Source: an uncultured Bacteroidia bacterium
Lineage (GTDB): Bacteria > Bacteroidota > Bacteroidia > Bacteroidales > Prolixibacteraceae
Reading direction: 5' to 3'
Length of the DNA: 64,000 nt
NCBI GenBank assembly: GCA_903907075.1
Contig: CAIVMQ010000063.1
Span: 35,491-99,490, forward strand
The notes beneath the pieces were generated by a model, which searched no databases, was not told where the DNA came from, and saw only the letters and a program-made list of their open reading frames with translations. The position numbers and the translations under genes were made by a program. This document shows, one piece after another, positions 7,262-16,927 of the stretch. Each line of letters opens with the position of its first letter. Position 1 is the stretch's first letter.

Positions 7262-7879
7262 ATGGAAACTTTAAAGCCCGAGATTCAGAAAACAGCCCAC
7301 AATGATTTAGTGCAATTAATATTGTCCCTAAAGATTCAGCGCCTTCTCTCACTAGCCGGCGGAATAGGTGTTGCTGCAATATTTTTACCCTACACCTACA
7401 ATATCTCCCCTCTTGAGGCAGCAATTGAGCCCGATTTTTGGCGTCTAGCAGCACCGGCATTACTTCCGTTATTTGTTTTTATATTATCGCTGCGCTGGCT
7501 TTTCATAGGGATCCTCTCTGCACCAGAACGGGTAATCGCCTACATTGCAGCTTCGGCAAGTGTTGCAACTACCTTGTATGTCTATATTATGGGTATTGGA
7601 TTACCTGATTCGATAATGTCATGGCTCGGCTATATTCTGCCATTTACAACTCTTGTCATTGCCATTTTCATCGTTATACGAACTCGTAAAAATGGTGCTT
7701 TTTCCTCTTCCAGACCCATTATGATGCTGCAATTTGCCTACCTTGTAAATGCCCTCTTATGTTTATGTGCCTTTTACGATGAGTTGCAGATTGGGGGATG
7801 GTTAACTCTTGGAACAGTTATCTTTTATAGTATTCAGATTAGTCTGGTTAATTGCAATAAAAATAACCACTTAATCTAA
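7262..7879 (+). CDS. Unidentified multi-pass membrane protein
   Basis: I do not recognise the family. The 205-residue protein has a polar N-terminus (about 1-28) and then about six hydrophobic segments (near 30-46, 63-84, 87-108, 120-138, 152-173 and 176-195) with short loops, so most of it is in the inner membrane. There are no obvious catalytic motifs, conserved Cys/His pairs or transporter signatures. It starts 85 bp after tRNA-Thr and ends 121 bp before an FAD oxidoreductase that seems to have its own promoter, so it is probably monocistronic. Confidence 0.7.
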   Translation: METLKPEIQKTAHNDLVQLILSLKIQRLLSLAGGIGVAAIFLPYTYNISPLEAAIEPDFWRLAAPALLPLFVFILSLRWLFIGILSAPERVIAYIAASASVATTLYVYIMGIGLPDSIMSWLGYILPFTTLVIAIFIVIRTRKNGAFSSSRPIMMLQFAYLVNALLCLCAFYDELQIGGWLTLGTVIFYSIQISLVNCNKNNHLI

Positions 7880-7948
7880 AAAAAATTAAAAAAGTAATTT
7901 GATATTAGTTAAGAGATCATCGTATTTTTCCTACCCCACCCAAAATGG

Positions 7949-7956
7949 TATCTTTG
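7949..7956 (+). promoter_or_regulatory. Bacteroidota -7 element upstream of the FAD oxidoreductase
   Basis: TATCTTTG is an exact TAnnTTTG match 44 bp upstream of the start codon of the next gene. No TTG is present at the -33 spacing. Confidence 0.45.
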
Positions 7957-8000
7957 AGCGCAAAATAAGGATTGGTTTCATTTCTGCAGAATAAATTTCC

Positions 8001-9068
8001 ATGAAGAAGATTGATTTTCTAATTATAGGTCAAGGGTTGGCAGGCTCTTTATTAGGTTGGGAGCTTATACAACGTGGATTCTCAGTGGTAATTGTAGATC
8101 ATGGAATGGAGAATGCTTCTAAGGTTGCTGCCGGTTTGATTAATCCAATCACAGGTATGCGCTTTGTAAAATCAGATGATGTAGATACCCTCCTTCCTGC
8201 CGCACGAAATTGTTATAGGCGCCTCGAAGCTCATTTCCACCAATCGTTCTTTTTTGAAAAGCCGATGGTTCGAATTCTCAAGGGTGAAACAGAAGTCGAA
8301 TGGGCTAAAAAGCGGCTTAAGAATCGAGATTATGAGACCTATATAGCTCATTTAGAGACGCGCGAAAATCAGATTGAGCCTCTTACCTCACCATTTGGAT
8401 ATTTAGAGCAGCGTCAAACCGGGTATCTTTTAACAAGGCCATTATTAAATGCCCTTCTCGAATACTTTATTAGTCGCCAAAGTTACCTGGAATCTGATTT
8501 TAACTATCACGAAATTGAACTTGAACCGCACTTGAAATGGAAAGATTTTAATCCTGGTCAGGTTATTTTCTGTGAAGGTTATCGGGCTACTCAAAATCCC
8601 TGGTTTTCGTGGCTTCCGTTTCAGCCTGTCAAGGGGGAAATATTAACCCTTCAGCACGAGACCACCCTACCGGATATGATTCTGAATTATGGGAACTGGC
8701 TTATCCCCTTAGGGTCTAATCAAATCAAGATTGGAGCAACTTACGACCGCGAGCACCTCAATACTGAAGTAACCCAGGAGGCAAAAGATGAGCTACTCCT
8801 TAAACTTGGTCAACTCTCACCAGGACTTGCAAATGCTTCCGTGATCAAACATGAGGCGAATGTCAGGCCTGGTACACTAGATAGGAATCCCTTTATTGGT
8901 CGTCATCCAAACTTTCCTGAGCTAATGATCTTCAATGGCTTTGGTTCAAAAGGGAGCCTCCAAATACCATGGTATAGTTGTCATTTTGCAGATCATTTAC
9001 TTAACGACTCATCGTTGATTCGAACATGCAATATTCACCGATACGCTAAAACGTACCTAACGACCTGA
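8001..9068 (+). CDS. FAD-dependent amino-acid-oxidase-fold oxidoreductase
   Basis: The 355-residue protein belongs to the DAO superfamily. The N-terminal Rossmann motif GQGLAGS is at residues 10-16, followed by a conserved AAGLINPITGMR segment (about 44-55). The C-terminal FAD contact region includes NVRPGTLDRNPFIGRHP and NGFGSKGSLQIPW. The layout resembles the oxidoreductase half of MnmC and ThiO-type enzymes, which oxidise glycine-like or aminomethyl substrates, but no methyltransferase domain is present and no thi genes are nearby. The substrate therefore stays open. It is cytosolic and has no signal peptide. Confidence 0.8.
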   Translation: MKKIDFLIIGQGLAGSLLGWELIQRGFSVVIVDHGMENASKVAAGLINPITGMRFVKSDDVDTLLPAARNCYRRLEAHFHQSFFFEKPMVRILKGETEVEWAKKRLKNRDYETYIAHLETRENQIEPLTSPFGYLEQRQTGYLLTRPLLNALLEYFISRQSYLESDFNYHEIELEPHLKWKDFNPGQVIFCEGYRATQNPWFSWLPFQPVKGEILTLQHETTLPDMILNYGNWLIPLGSNQIKIGATYDREHLNTEVTQEAKDELLLKLGQLSPGLANASVIKHEANVRPGTLDRNPFIGRHPNFPELMIFNGFGSKGSLQIPWYSCHFADHLLNDSSLIRTCNIHRYAKTYLTT

Positions 9069-9106
9069 AATTTTAGATTTTTTTGGAATTTAGCTCCTAT
9101 TTGTTT

Positions 9107-10009
9107 TTAATTCGCAGTTCTTTTATCACCCTCTTTATCCAAATTCATTGTCAAAGCGGTAATGCCGGCAAGGCCACCTAATTGCATACTCTCTAGTGCA
9201 GTACTGGGTACAATCACAATTGTCGAGTTGGACTTCAGCCCTTCATAAAGCATATTCATAGCCCGTAAATGAAGAGCGGTAGGATTATTTACATATGATT
9301 TAGCAGCCTCCTCAAACTTCACGGCGATCTGTCGTTCAGAGTCACCCAAGATAACACGTGCCTGACGTTCGCGCTCTGCCTGTGCCTGCATAGACATCGC
9401 ATCTTCGAGTGCCTGTGGGATAAGTACATCTTTAACCTCAACAGAAATGACATTTATCCCCCAAGGTTCAGTGCGTTCATCAATAATCTTCTGCAGCTGA
9501 TTGCTGATCTTCTCCCTCCCTTCGAGCATATCAGAAAGCATTGTTTTTCCGATCACATCACGCAAGGCAGTTTGTGAGGCCCAATTAATAGCGCTTTTGT
9601 AATCGGCTACATCCAGAGCCGCCTTCTTGGGATTGATAACCTTCCAGAATAGCACAGCATCCACATCAACAGGAACAGTATCTTTTGTAAGAGTCTTTTC
9701 AGCTGTAAACGACGAGGTAATCACCCGTATATCAATCCAGTATGGGATAGTATCAATAACCGGTACGATGAAGAATAGTCCGGGTCCCCGAAGGACTTTA
9801 AAACGCCCCAATCGCAACACAATTGCCTTTTCCCATTGAGATGCCACTTTAATCGAACAAGAAACGATAAGGGCAATAAGAAAAGAGATTAAATTCCCGG
9901 TGAAAATCAGTGAAGAAGCCAGATCTCCAAAAAGAATAAATGTCAATGCAATACCTATTGCTAAAACAACGCAAAAGATTAAGGTAGAGAAATAACTTGT
10001 TGTCTTCAT
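9107..10009 (-). CDS. Slipin / stomatin-like SPFH-domain membrane protein
   Basis: The 300-residue protein has two N-terminal hydrophobic segments (about 8-26 and 33-51). An SPFH/Band-7 domain follows, recognisable from EKAIVLRLGRF, GPGLFFIVPVID and the TKDTVPVDVDAVLFWKV stretch. A coiled-coil segment rich in A, E, Q and R (about 205-240) comes next, then a short tail. Such proteins form membrane-associated rings or scaffolds. Slipins are often next to an NfeD-family gene; no NfeD gene is adjacent here. It is transcribed alone and convergent with the FAD oxidoreductase. Confidence 0.88.
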   Translation of the reverse strand: MKTTSYFSTLIFCVVLAIGIALTFILFGDLASSLIFTGNLISFLIALIVSCSIKVASQWEKAIVLRLGRFKVLRGPGLFFIVPVIDTIPYWIDIRVITSSFTAEKTLTKDTVPVDVDAVLFWKVINPKKAALDVADYKSAINWASQTALRDVIGKTMLSDMLEGREKISNQLQKIIDERTEPWGINVISVEVKDVLIPQALEDAMSMQAQAERERQARVILGDSERQIAVKFEEAAKSYVNNPTALHLRAMNMLYEGLKSNSTIVIVPSTALESMQLGGLAGITALTMNLDKEGDKRTAN

Positions 10010-10394
10010 AATTTTAGACCTCCATAATTAAATTATTAAGCCGAATCATACCCCTAAAATCGGTACTCTAGGAACCATTCAGATATGATTTATTCAATTA
10101 AATATACGCAAATTTGAGGAAATTAACTATCGCAATTGAAGAACATTCGGATTAAGATTCGCTCTGAGAACTTAATAACAGGAACATTTTAAATTTTATG
10201 AAAACCATTTTAAAATTAAGGTTATCTTTACGTCGATTATTTTAAAAAAAATGGTCAGATTAAATGTTAATCACTTTATACATTTCTTAGAGTTGGATTA
10301 TCCTTAATGATTTGAAGCAAAGTCTAAAATTACCTGCTACTGATCATCCAAGCTATCCAAAATTAACTTTAAAAAAGTTTATTATTTTCGAGAT
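10010..10394. other. 385-bp divergent intergenic region before the RND operon
   Basis: The region separates the slipin gene (minus) from the RND efflux operon (plus) and must hold both promoters. It is AT-rich. I found no exact TAnnTTTG element at a good distance from the adaptor gene (a TATCTTTA variant lies near 10222), no palindromic operator and no small open frame with support. No regulator gene accompanies the operon. Confidence 0.4.
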
Positions 10395-11438
10395 ATGACT
10401 ATTTTAAATTCGATTATTGCACTGATTGTTATTGCACTAACTATTTCGTGTTCAACCCAGACTGCTCAGCAACAAGCTCCGAAAGAGAAGCCATTGGTTA
10501 AGGTGGATGTGATCATTGCAGGCTATTCTAATTATGCGAGTAACATTGAGGTAAACGGATCAGTCATCTCAAATGAACTGGTTGAGCTTCGTCCTGAAAT
10601 AAGTGGCCGGTTAACCTATCTAAATATTCCGGATGGTGGAAAAGTGACCAAAGGGACTGTTTTGGCAAAAATAAATGATGCTGATCTGCAAGCTCAGTTA
10701 AGTCAATATAAATTACAACTGGAGTTGGCTGAAAAAACCAAAAAACGACTTAAAGATCTCCTTGCTATCAATGGTGTCAATCAAGCTGAATATGATGCAG
10801 CATTGAATCAAGTAAATATTTTTAGAACTAGTGCAGACTTTGTTCATGCGCAAATTGACAAAACTGTAATTAGGGCACCCTTTTCAGGTCAATTAGGATT
10901 AAGGCAGGTGAGCCCCGGGGCTTATGTTACACCACAAACTATTCTTGGTTCTTTAGGGCAAACTGACAAGATAAAAATTGACTTTGCTGTTCCAGAGACC
11001 TATATATCCATGATTCAGAATGGTAATAAAGTAAAGATTAAGTTAAACGATAAAAATGATAGTCTTACGGCAATCATCTCGGCAATAGACCCCCAGATTA
11101 ATTCAATTACCAGAAATATTAAGGCTCGTGCTTTTCTTGAAGCCGGAAACATCGCTCCGGGATCATTCGTAAAAGTGCTGCTTGATCAAAATAGAAAAGC
11201 GATGCTTATTCCCACAAACTCAATTATTCCTGAAGCCTTTTTAAGTCAGGTGGTACTGGTAAAGAACGGTAAAGCAATATTTAAAACAGTGGAGACGAAT
11301 TTACGAAATTCAAATACTATCGAGATAACAAGTGGAATTGATATAGGAGACACCTTAGTGGTAAGTGGAATGCTTTATGTCCGTCCCAACACTAAAGTAA
11401 CTATTAAAAATATAGTTGCCCTGGAATCTCTAAATTAA
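10395..11438 (+). CDS. RND efflux periplasmic adaptor (membrane fusion) protein
   Basis: The 347-residue protein is the HlyD/AcrA-type adaptor that links the inner-membrane pump to the outer-membrane channel. It starts with a hydrophobic signal segment ending LTISC (Cys19), which suggests lipoprotein processing although the -3 residue is not ideal. Next come a barrel-sandwich/lipoyl half (ISGRLTYLNIPDGGKVTKGTVLAKIND), a short helical hairpin (about 100-150), the second lipoyl half (TVIRAPFSGQLGLRQVSPGAYV) and beta-barrel/membrane-proximal domains. It is first in a three-gene operon with the pump and the TolC-like channel. Confidence 0.92.
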   Translation: MTILNSIIALIVIALTISCSTQTAQQQAPKEKPLVKVDVIIAGYSNYASNIEVNGSVISNELVELRPEISGRLTYLNIPDGGKVTKGTVLAKINDADLQAQLSQYKLQLELAEKTKKRLKDLLAINGVNQAEYDAALNQVNIFRTSADFVHAQIDKTVIRAPFSGQLGLRQVSPGAYVTPQTILGSLGQTDKIKIDFAVPETYISMIQNGNKVKIKLNDKNDSLTAIISAIDPQINSITRNIKARAFLEAGNIAPGSFVKVLLDQNRKAMLIPTNSIIPEAFLSQVVLVKNGKAIFKTVETNLRNSNTIEITSGIDIGDTLVVSGMLYVRPNTKVTIKNIVALESLN

Positions 11439-11607
11439 ATCTACATGATTAATTGAATCAAAAATTAAGGATCTGATTATTCTGACCAAATTAAAAATCT
11501 CGTTCTGAATTAAATCACAGAATAAAAGACCATAAAAATAATGCAACTACTTATATTTCAGTTAGGTATAACCTGCATTAAAAACTATCAAAAAAAACTA
11601 TTTTGTA

Positions 11608-14600
11608 GTGAATATTTCAGAACTATCGCTTAGAAGACCTGTATTAGCTACAGTTATGAGTTTAATGCTCATTCTGTTCGGGGTTATAGGCTTTAAATTT
11701 TTAGGTATTCGTGATTATCCGGCTATAGATCCTCCGGTAATTACGGTAACCACTTCATATGCCGGCTCAAATTCTGATATTATTGAAAGTCAAATTACGG
11801 AGCCGCTTGAGAAGTCGATAAACGGCATTCCGGGTATCCGAACCATTACATCTTCCAGTACCATAGGAAGAAGCATGATCTCCGTTGAATTCACCTTAAA
11901 TACCAACCTTGAAGCAGCCGCTAATGACGTGCGTGACAAAGTTAGTCAGGCTGTGCGAAATTTACCTCAGGATATTGATGCACCACCGGTTGTAAATAAG
12001 GCAGATGCCAACAGTGAATTTATAATCCTAATGGCTATGCGTAGTCGTACAAAGGGTTTAATGGAGCTAAGTGATTACGCCGAAAATGTACTTCAGAATA
12101 AATTTCAGACAATCCCTGAAGTGAGTTCGGTAAATATTATTGGAGGAAAACTTCCTGCAATGCGTATCTGGCTTGACCCTGATAAGTTAAACGCCTACAA
12201 TATAGATTTTAAGGAATTAGAGACCGTTCTTAACAAGGAGAATATTGAAGCCCCATCAGGGAAGATATATGGAAATAAAACCGAGCTAACCATTCGTGCG
12301 TTAGGGCGTTTATCGACAGAAAAAGATTTTAGAGATCTAATCTTACGGGAGGATAATTCGGGTATTGTAAGATTAGGCGATGTTGCCAAAGTGGAGATCG
12401 GGCCGGAACAATACGAGCAAAGCTGGAAATTAAATGGCACTAGTGCTGTTGGGATCTCAATTACGCCTCAGCCTGGAGCTAATTATATCAATATCTCAGA
12501 CGAATTTAACCGCAGGCTCGACGAGGTTAAAAAATCTCAGAAAAACGATATTGAGTTTACCACTTTAATTGATAACACCGTTAACGTACGTAAATCATTA
12601 ACCGAGGTAAAGCAAACCTTATTAATCGCATTTTTACTGGTTATACTGGTTATTTTCGCCTTTTTCAGGAACTGGATGATTGCCATCAGGCCCCTTATCG
12701 ATATTCCAATATCGCTTATAGCCACATTCTTTGTTATGTACCTCGCAGGATATTCAATTAATATCCTTTCCCTTTTGGGGATAATTCTTGCAACAGGATT
12801 GGTGGTGGATGACGGAATTGTGGTTACGGAGAATATTTTCAGGAAGTTTGAGAAAGGGATGCCCATTCGTAAAGCAGCTCTTGAAGGTAGTATCGAGATA
12901 TTCTTTGCCGTAATATCAACATCACTTACCCTGGCAATCGTATTTTTACCTGTTTTATTTCTGGAAGGATTTGTTGGGAGTCTTTTCAGAGAGTTTGCAG
13001 TTGTAGTTGCAGCGGCAGTCTTAATATCGGCCTTTGTTTCATTAACCATTACACCTGTTCTTAATGTTTATTTGAATAGACCAAATGCATCACACGGTTG
13101 GCTTTATCGCAAAACAGAACCCTTCTTTACGGGTATGGAGAACGGCTATAAGCGCACCCTGAAATTATTTATTAAGCAACGAATTAGTGCTTGGTTTATT
13201 GTCGTAGCTTGTCTTTTCATCATCTTTTTTATTGGACGTACGCTGCAAAGTGAGCTAGCTCCGCTTGAAGATAAAGGGATGATCCGATTTCAAATCAGTG
13301 GTATCGAAGGGACAAGTTTTAAATATATGACCAAATCGGGGGCTGAATTTTCTAATTTTCTAAATGACTCTTTTCCTGAGAAAAAATTCACGTTCCTGGC
13401 TATTCCCGGTTTTAGCAGTCCGGGCATGAATGCCGGTACGGGGCGTATTTCGTTAGTACGTGCATCAGAACGAAAACGATCGCAGAGTGAAATCGTCCGT
13501 GATATTACAAAACGAGTTGGTCAGTTTAATAACTTAAGAATATTCCCTGTCGAGGAGCAGACTATCGCTGTTGGCCTAAGCTCAAGAGGATCATTGCCTG
13601 TTCAGTTTGTTATTCAGAATCTTGATTTCGATAAGCTAAAAGGGGTGATTCCTGCATTTCTGGATGCCGCTCGTGCTGATAAGACTTTCCAAAATGTCGA
13701 TGTCAATCTTAAATTCACCAAGCCAGAATTAGATATTATCATTGATCGTATCAAAGCACGCAACTTAGGACTCACCGTTGCCGATATCTCAGCGGTTATG
13801 CAAAGTGCCTTCAGTGGTCGAAGACTTGCCTACTTTATCATGAATGGCCGTCAGTATCAGGTTATTAGCCAGGTAGGCCTTCCTGACAGACAGCAACCAA
13901 CAGATATATCCAAGTTATATGTCCGTAATAATCAGGGCGATAATATTGCCCTTTCTGAAGTTCTAAATATGAATTTAAATGCCAATCCCCCCTCACTCTT
14001 TCATTACAACCGGTATAAATCGGCAACGATTTCAGCCTCTTTAGCAGAAGGGAAGACAATTGGAGATGGCGTTACAGCGATGCAAGACATTAGTAAAAAA
14101 CTACTTGATGATAGTTTCCAGACCTCCTTAAGCGGCCCATCGCGTGACTTTGCGGAGAGCTCATCCAATGTAGGTTACGCATTTATTTTGGCACTACTGC
14201 TCATTTACCTTGTACTGGCCGCACAATTTGAGAGCTTTAGAGATCCATTTATTATTATGATTACAGTGCCTCTAGCTATTGCCGGAGCAATTTTATGCCT
14301 TTGGATTTTCAACCAGACTTTAAATATTTTCTCAGAAATCGGTATGATAACCCTTATTGGACTGGTGACTAAGAATGGAATTCTGATTGTAGAATTTGCA
14401 AATAAGAAAAGGGTATTGGGATTATCGAAAGTGGAAGCTGTTATTGAAGCTTCTACACAACGTTTACGCCCAATCCTTATGACAAGCCTTGCAACATCTC
14501 TCGGTGCACTTCCTATTGCCTTAAGCCTCGGAGATGCAGCATCAAGTAGGTCTCCTTTGGGAATTGTAATAGTAGGAGGAATTCTATTCTCGCTTATTCT

Positions 14601-14685
14601 AACCTTATTTGTAATTCCTGCAATCTATACCTACGTATCTGGAATGCCTATGACTCAAGAAGAAATTGATAATCAGTTTAAATAA
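11608..14685 (+). CDS. RND multidrug efflux permease (HAE1/AcrB type)
   Basis: The 1025-residue inner-membrane proton-drug antiporter has the full HAE1 plan: a first transmembrane helix (about 10-30), a large periplasmic domain, six helices, a second periplasmic loop and the final helices. The proton-relay region GLVVDDGIVVTENI (about 398-411) carries the paired aspartates. The start is a GTG at 11608: it gives the family-typical N-terminus MNISELSLRRPVLATVMS, while the next ATG would remove part of the first helix. A 169-bp gap separates it from the adaptor gene. The substrate cannot be predicted; drugs, bile salts or detergents are usual. Confidence 0.95.
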   Translation: MNISELSLRRPVLATVMSLMLILFGVIGFKFLGIRDYPAIDPPVITVTTSYAGSNSDIIESQITEPLEKSINGIPGIRTITSSSTIGRSMISVEFTLNTNLEAAANDVRDKVSQAVRNLPQDIDAPPVVNKADANSEFIILMAMRSRTKGLMELSDYAENVLQNKFQTIPEVSSVNIIGGKLPAMRIWLDPDKLNAYNIDFKELETVLNKENIEAPSGKIYGNKTELTIRALGRLSTEKDFRDLILREDNSGIVRLGDVAKVEIGPEQYEQSWKLNGTSAVGISITPQPGANYINISDEFNRRLDEVKKSQKNDIEFTTLIDNTVNVRKSLTEVKQTLLIAFLLVILVIFAFFRNWMIAIRPLIDIPISLIATFFVMYLAGYSINILSLLGIILATGLVVDDGIVVTENIFRKFEKGMPIRKAALEGSIEIFFAVISTSLTLAIVFLPVLFLEGFVGSLFREFAVVVAAAVLISAFVSLTITPVLNVYLNRPNASHGWLYRKTEPFFTGMENGYKRTLKLFIKQRISAWFIVVACLFIIFFIGRTLQSELAPLEDKGMIRFQISGIEGTSFKYMTKSGAEFSNFLNDSFPEKKFTFLAIPGFSSPGMNAGTGRISLVRASERKRSQSEIVRDITKRVGQFNNLRIFPVEEQTIAVGLSSRGSLPVQFVIQNLDFDKLKGVIPAFLDAARADKTFQNVDVNLKFTKPELDIIIDRIKARNLGLTVADISAVMQSAFSGRRLAYFIMNGRQYQVISQVGLPDRQQPTDISKLYVRNNQGDNIALSEVLNMNLNANPPSLFHYNRYKSATISASLAEGKTIGDGVTAMQDISKKLLDDSFQTSLSGPSRDFAESSSNVGYAFILALLLIYLVLAAQFESFRDPFIIMITVPLAIAGAILCLWIFNQTLNIFSEIGMITLIGLVTKNGILIVEFANKKRVLGLSKVEAVIEASTQRLRPILMTSLATSLGALPIALSLGDAASSRSPLGIVIVGGILFSLILTLFVIPAIYTYVSGMPMTQEEIDNQFK

Positions 14686-14692
14686 CCACCAA

Positions 14693-15988
14693 ATGAAATT
14701 GCTTTATTCACTTTTAATCTTCTTACTGCCAATTATTTCTTTGGCGCAACCAAGCATAAATCTCAAGGGCGCTATTGATTCAACACTGATTAACAATTTT
14801 GATATCCAGATTGCAACAAATAATGTTGAAATAACAAAGATCAACAATACAGCAGGAATGGCTGGTGGGCTTCCTGCCATAAATGCTACAATTGTTGACA
14901 ATCAATCCGAGACTGATGTTCTTCAGAAATTGAATAGTGGGGTTGAGATCAAAAAGAGTAACGCCCAAGCCAATGCGTTAAACTCGTCCTTAACAGCAGG
15001 AATAGTTCTTTATAATGGCTCACGGGTTGTGGCTACACGGTCGAGGTTGCAAACACTGCTAAAACAAAGCGAACAGCAACTTAACCTTCAGATTCAAAAT
15101 ACAATAGCTTCAGTTATGGTAAAATATTATGATATTGTTAGGCAGAATGAATATTTAAAGATACTTCAAACACTGCTTGAAGTATCTGAGAAAAAACTGG
15201 AAATTGTACTTGCGAGAAAAAATGTGGGAATGGCAAATGATGCGGATGAACTCCAAGCCTCAATTGATGTTAATTCAATGAAGCAGAGCTTCCGAAGTCA
15301 GCAATTGGTAATTGACCAAACAAAAACGGAATTACTTCAGCTTATGAGCCTGAAAAAATTTTACCCATATTCTATAAACGACAGTATCATAGTGGATAAA
15401 ACAATCCAATTGAGTACAATTACCGATTATCTCGAAAAAAATCCTCAATACCTCTCCGCCGAACAGCAGATTAAAATAAATGAGCAGATTGTTAAAGAAG
15501 TTAATAGTTTACGCTATCCTACTTTACGCTTGAATACAGGGGTGAATTTTAACCGGAGTCAAAATGGTGCCGGGCTAACCCTTATGAGCCAGAATTATGG
15601 ACCATATGCCGGGCTTTCACTTCAATTGCCTATATTTAATGGTAACACCTATAAGATCCAGAAGGAGACTGCACTTTACAATGTTGAAAATTCAAAAATT
15701 GAGCTTCAAAGTCTTTTAAATATTCTCACAGCTGATGCAATAAAGACCTATCAGGCCTATAGCACTTCATTGGAACAACTCACGTCACAACAAAATTCGG
15801 TTGAATTGTCTAAAAAACTTATTCATGTTGTACTGGAGCGTTTTAATGTAAATCAGGCAACTATCCTAGAGGTGAAGGCGGCACAGGCAAGTTATGAAAA
15901 TTCAGGATTTCAATTGATTAACCTCACATATGCGGCTAAGATTGCAGAGATCGAATTAAAACGGTTACGGTATCAATTATCCAATTAA
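14693..15988 (+). CDS. TolC-family outer-membrane efflux channel
   Basis: The 431-residue protein forms the outer-membrane exit duct of the RND pump. A cleavable signal peptide (MKLLYSLLIFLLPIISLAQ) is followed by two OEP repeats of long helical segments. The second repeat contains the usual PTLRLNTGVNF and YGPYAGLSLQLPIFNG beta-strand/turn regions. The chosen ATG lies 7 bp after the permease stop; an upstream in-frame start overlapping the permease would add nine polar residues before the signal peptide and is unlikely. It is the last gene of the operon and ends 20 bp from a convergent gene. Confidence 0.93.
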   Translation: MKLLYSLLIFLLPIISLAQPSINLKGAIDSTLINNFDIQIATNNVEITKINNTAGMAGGLPAINATIVDNQSETDVLQKLNSGVEIKKSNAQANALNSSLTAGIVLYNGSRVVATRSRLQTLLKQSEQQLNLQIQNTIASVMVKYYDIVRQNEYLKILQTLLEVSEKKLEIVLARKNVGMANDADELQASIDVNSMKQSFRSQQLVIDQTKTELLQLMSLKKFYPYSINDSIIVDKTIQLSTITDYLEKNPQYLSAEQQIKINEQIVKEVNSLRYPTLRLNTGVNFNRSQNGAGLTLMSQNYGPYAGLSLQLPIFNGNTYKIQKETALYNVENSKIELQSLLNILTADAIKTYQAYSTSLEQLTSQQNSVELSKKLIHVVLERFNVNQATILEVKAAQASYENSGFQLINLTYAAKIAEIELKRLRYQLSN

Positions 15989-16008
15989 ATCGGGAAGAAA
16001 AAAAAATA

Positions 16009-16884
16009 TCAACTGTTATTTCCTAAGCGATCTGATTGTTTCCAGCGATCCTGATTATAACGACTTGTTAGGATTGTCAGAATTTCATTAGCTGACGATT
16101 CGATAGGCTTATTTGTGATCTGAATCTCAGTAAAACCACCACGTTCAAATATCCTGCGGGCAAAAGCAAGCTCCTCTCCCACTTTCTTTCTGTTTATGTA
16201 ATCGGATGACTCATCCATGTGAAGGCTTCTAACTCTATTTGCACGTTGCGCAATCAGATAAACAGGTGAAATATTAAGGCCAAATACACGTCCAGAATCG
16301 GCTTTAAAAATATCCACCGGAGGTTCAATACCCGGAATGAGTGGAACATTAGCCACCTTCCATCCAAACATTGCCAAATAAACACTTAACGGTGTTTTGC
16401 CAGTGCGAGATACTCCTGTTAGAATAATATCGGCCTGGGAAATTTTTTCCGGATTTTGACCATCATCGACCTTTAAGGTAAAATCTATCGCTTCAACGCG
16501 CCTGAAATATTCGATATGACTAAGTCGGTACAAGCCGGGCTTACTGATCGGTTTTGTTTTTAACAAATCAGAAAGGTAATCAGAGAGATTACCAACCAGA
16601 TCAATATGATTAACCTTGCTGTGGATGCAAGACTTGATAAGCATACTCCGAATATCAGGATCAACCATCGTATGAACGATTACTCCTTTTGTAATAATTA
16701 CTTTAGCGATAAGCTCATCAATTTTAAGCTGGTTTAGAACATCCGGGACAATAATAACGGGAACCTTATTAGTTGGAAATTGAATCAATACTGACTGGAC
16801 CACGGCAGCACCAGCAAGTCCCTTACCTCCCGAAACGATGTAAATCGGAGGTGTTTTTTGGCTTTGATAATTACTATTAATCAT
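16009..16884 (-). CDS. PpsR/PDRP-type kinase-pyrophosphorylase
   Basis: The 291-residue protein belongs to the DUF299 family. These bifunctional regulators phosphorylate and dephosphorylate a Thr next to the catalytic His of pyruvate-phosphate dikinase or PEP synthase. The nucleotide-binding loop GVSRTGKTP is at 157-165, with family blocks KVANVPLIPG and RANRVRSLHMDESSDYINRKKVGEELAFAR after it. The N-terminal half starts with VSGGKGLAG rather than the more usual VSDSTG, a divergence seen in the sequence. The target enzyme gene is not in the window, so whether it acts on PpdK or PpsA is unknown. It lies 43 bp downstream of an epimerase gene in the same orientation. Confidence 0.88.
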   Translation of the reverse strand: MINSNYQSQKTPPIYIVSGGKGLAGAAVVQSVLIQFPTNKVPVIIVPDVLNQLKIDELIAKVIITKGVIVHTMVDPDIRSMLIKSCIHSKVNHIDLVGNLSDYLSDLLKTKPISKPGLYRLSHIEYFRRVEAIDFTLKVDDGQNPEKISQADIILTGVSRTGKTPLSVYLAMFGWKVANVPLIPGIEPPVDIFKADSGRVFGLNISPVYLIAQRANRVRSLHMDESSDYINRKKVGEELAFARRIFERGGFTEIQITNKPIESSANEILTILTSRYNQDRWKQSDRLGNNS

Positions 16885-16927
16885 CTTTATTCAATGATTT
16901 ATAATGAATTAGACAGCGGCAATAATT

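Noticed and set aside
12537..13049. A 170-codon frame antisense to the RND permease
   Set aside because: It is the mirror of strongly conserved membrane-helix coding sequence; its Ile/Thr/Lys-rich product fits no family and the permease frame is unquestionable.
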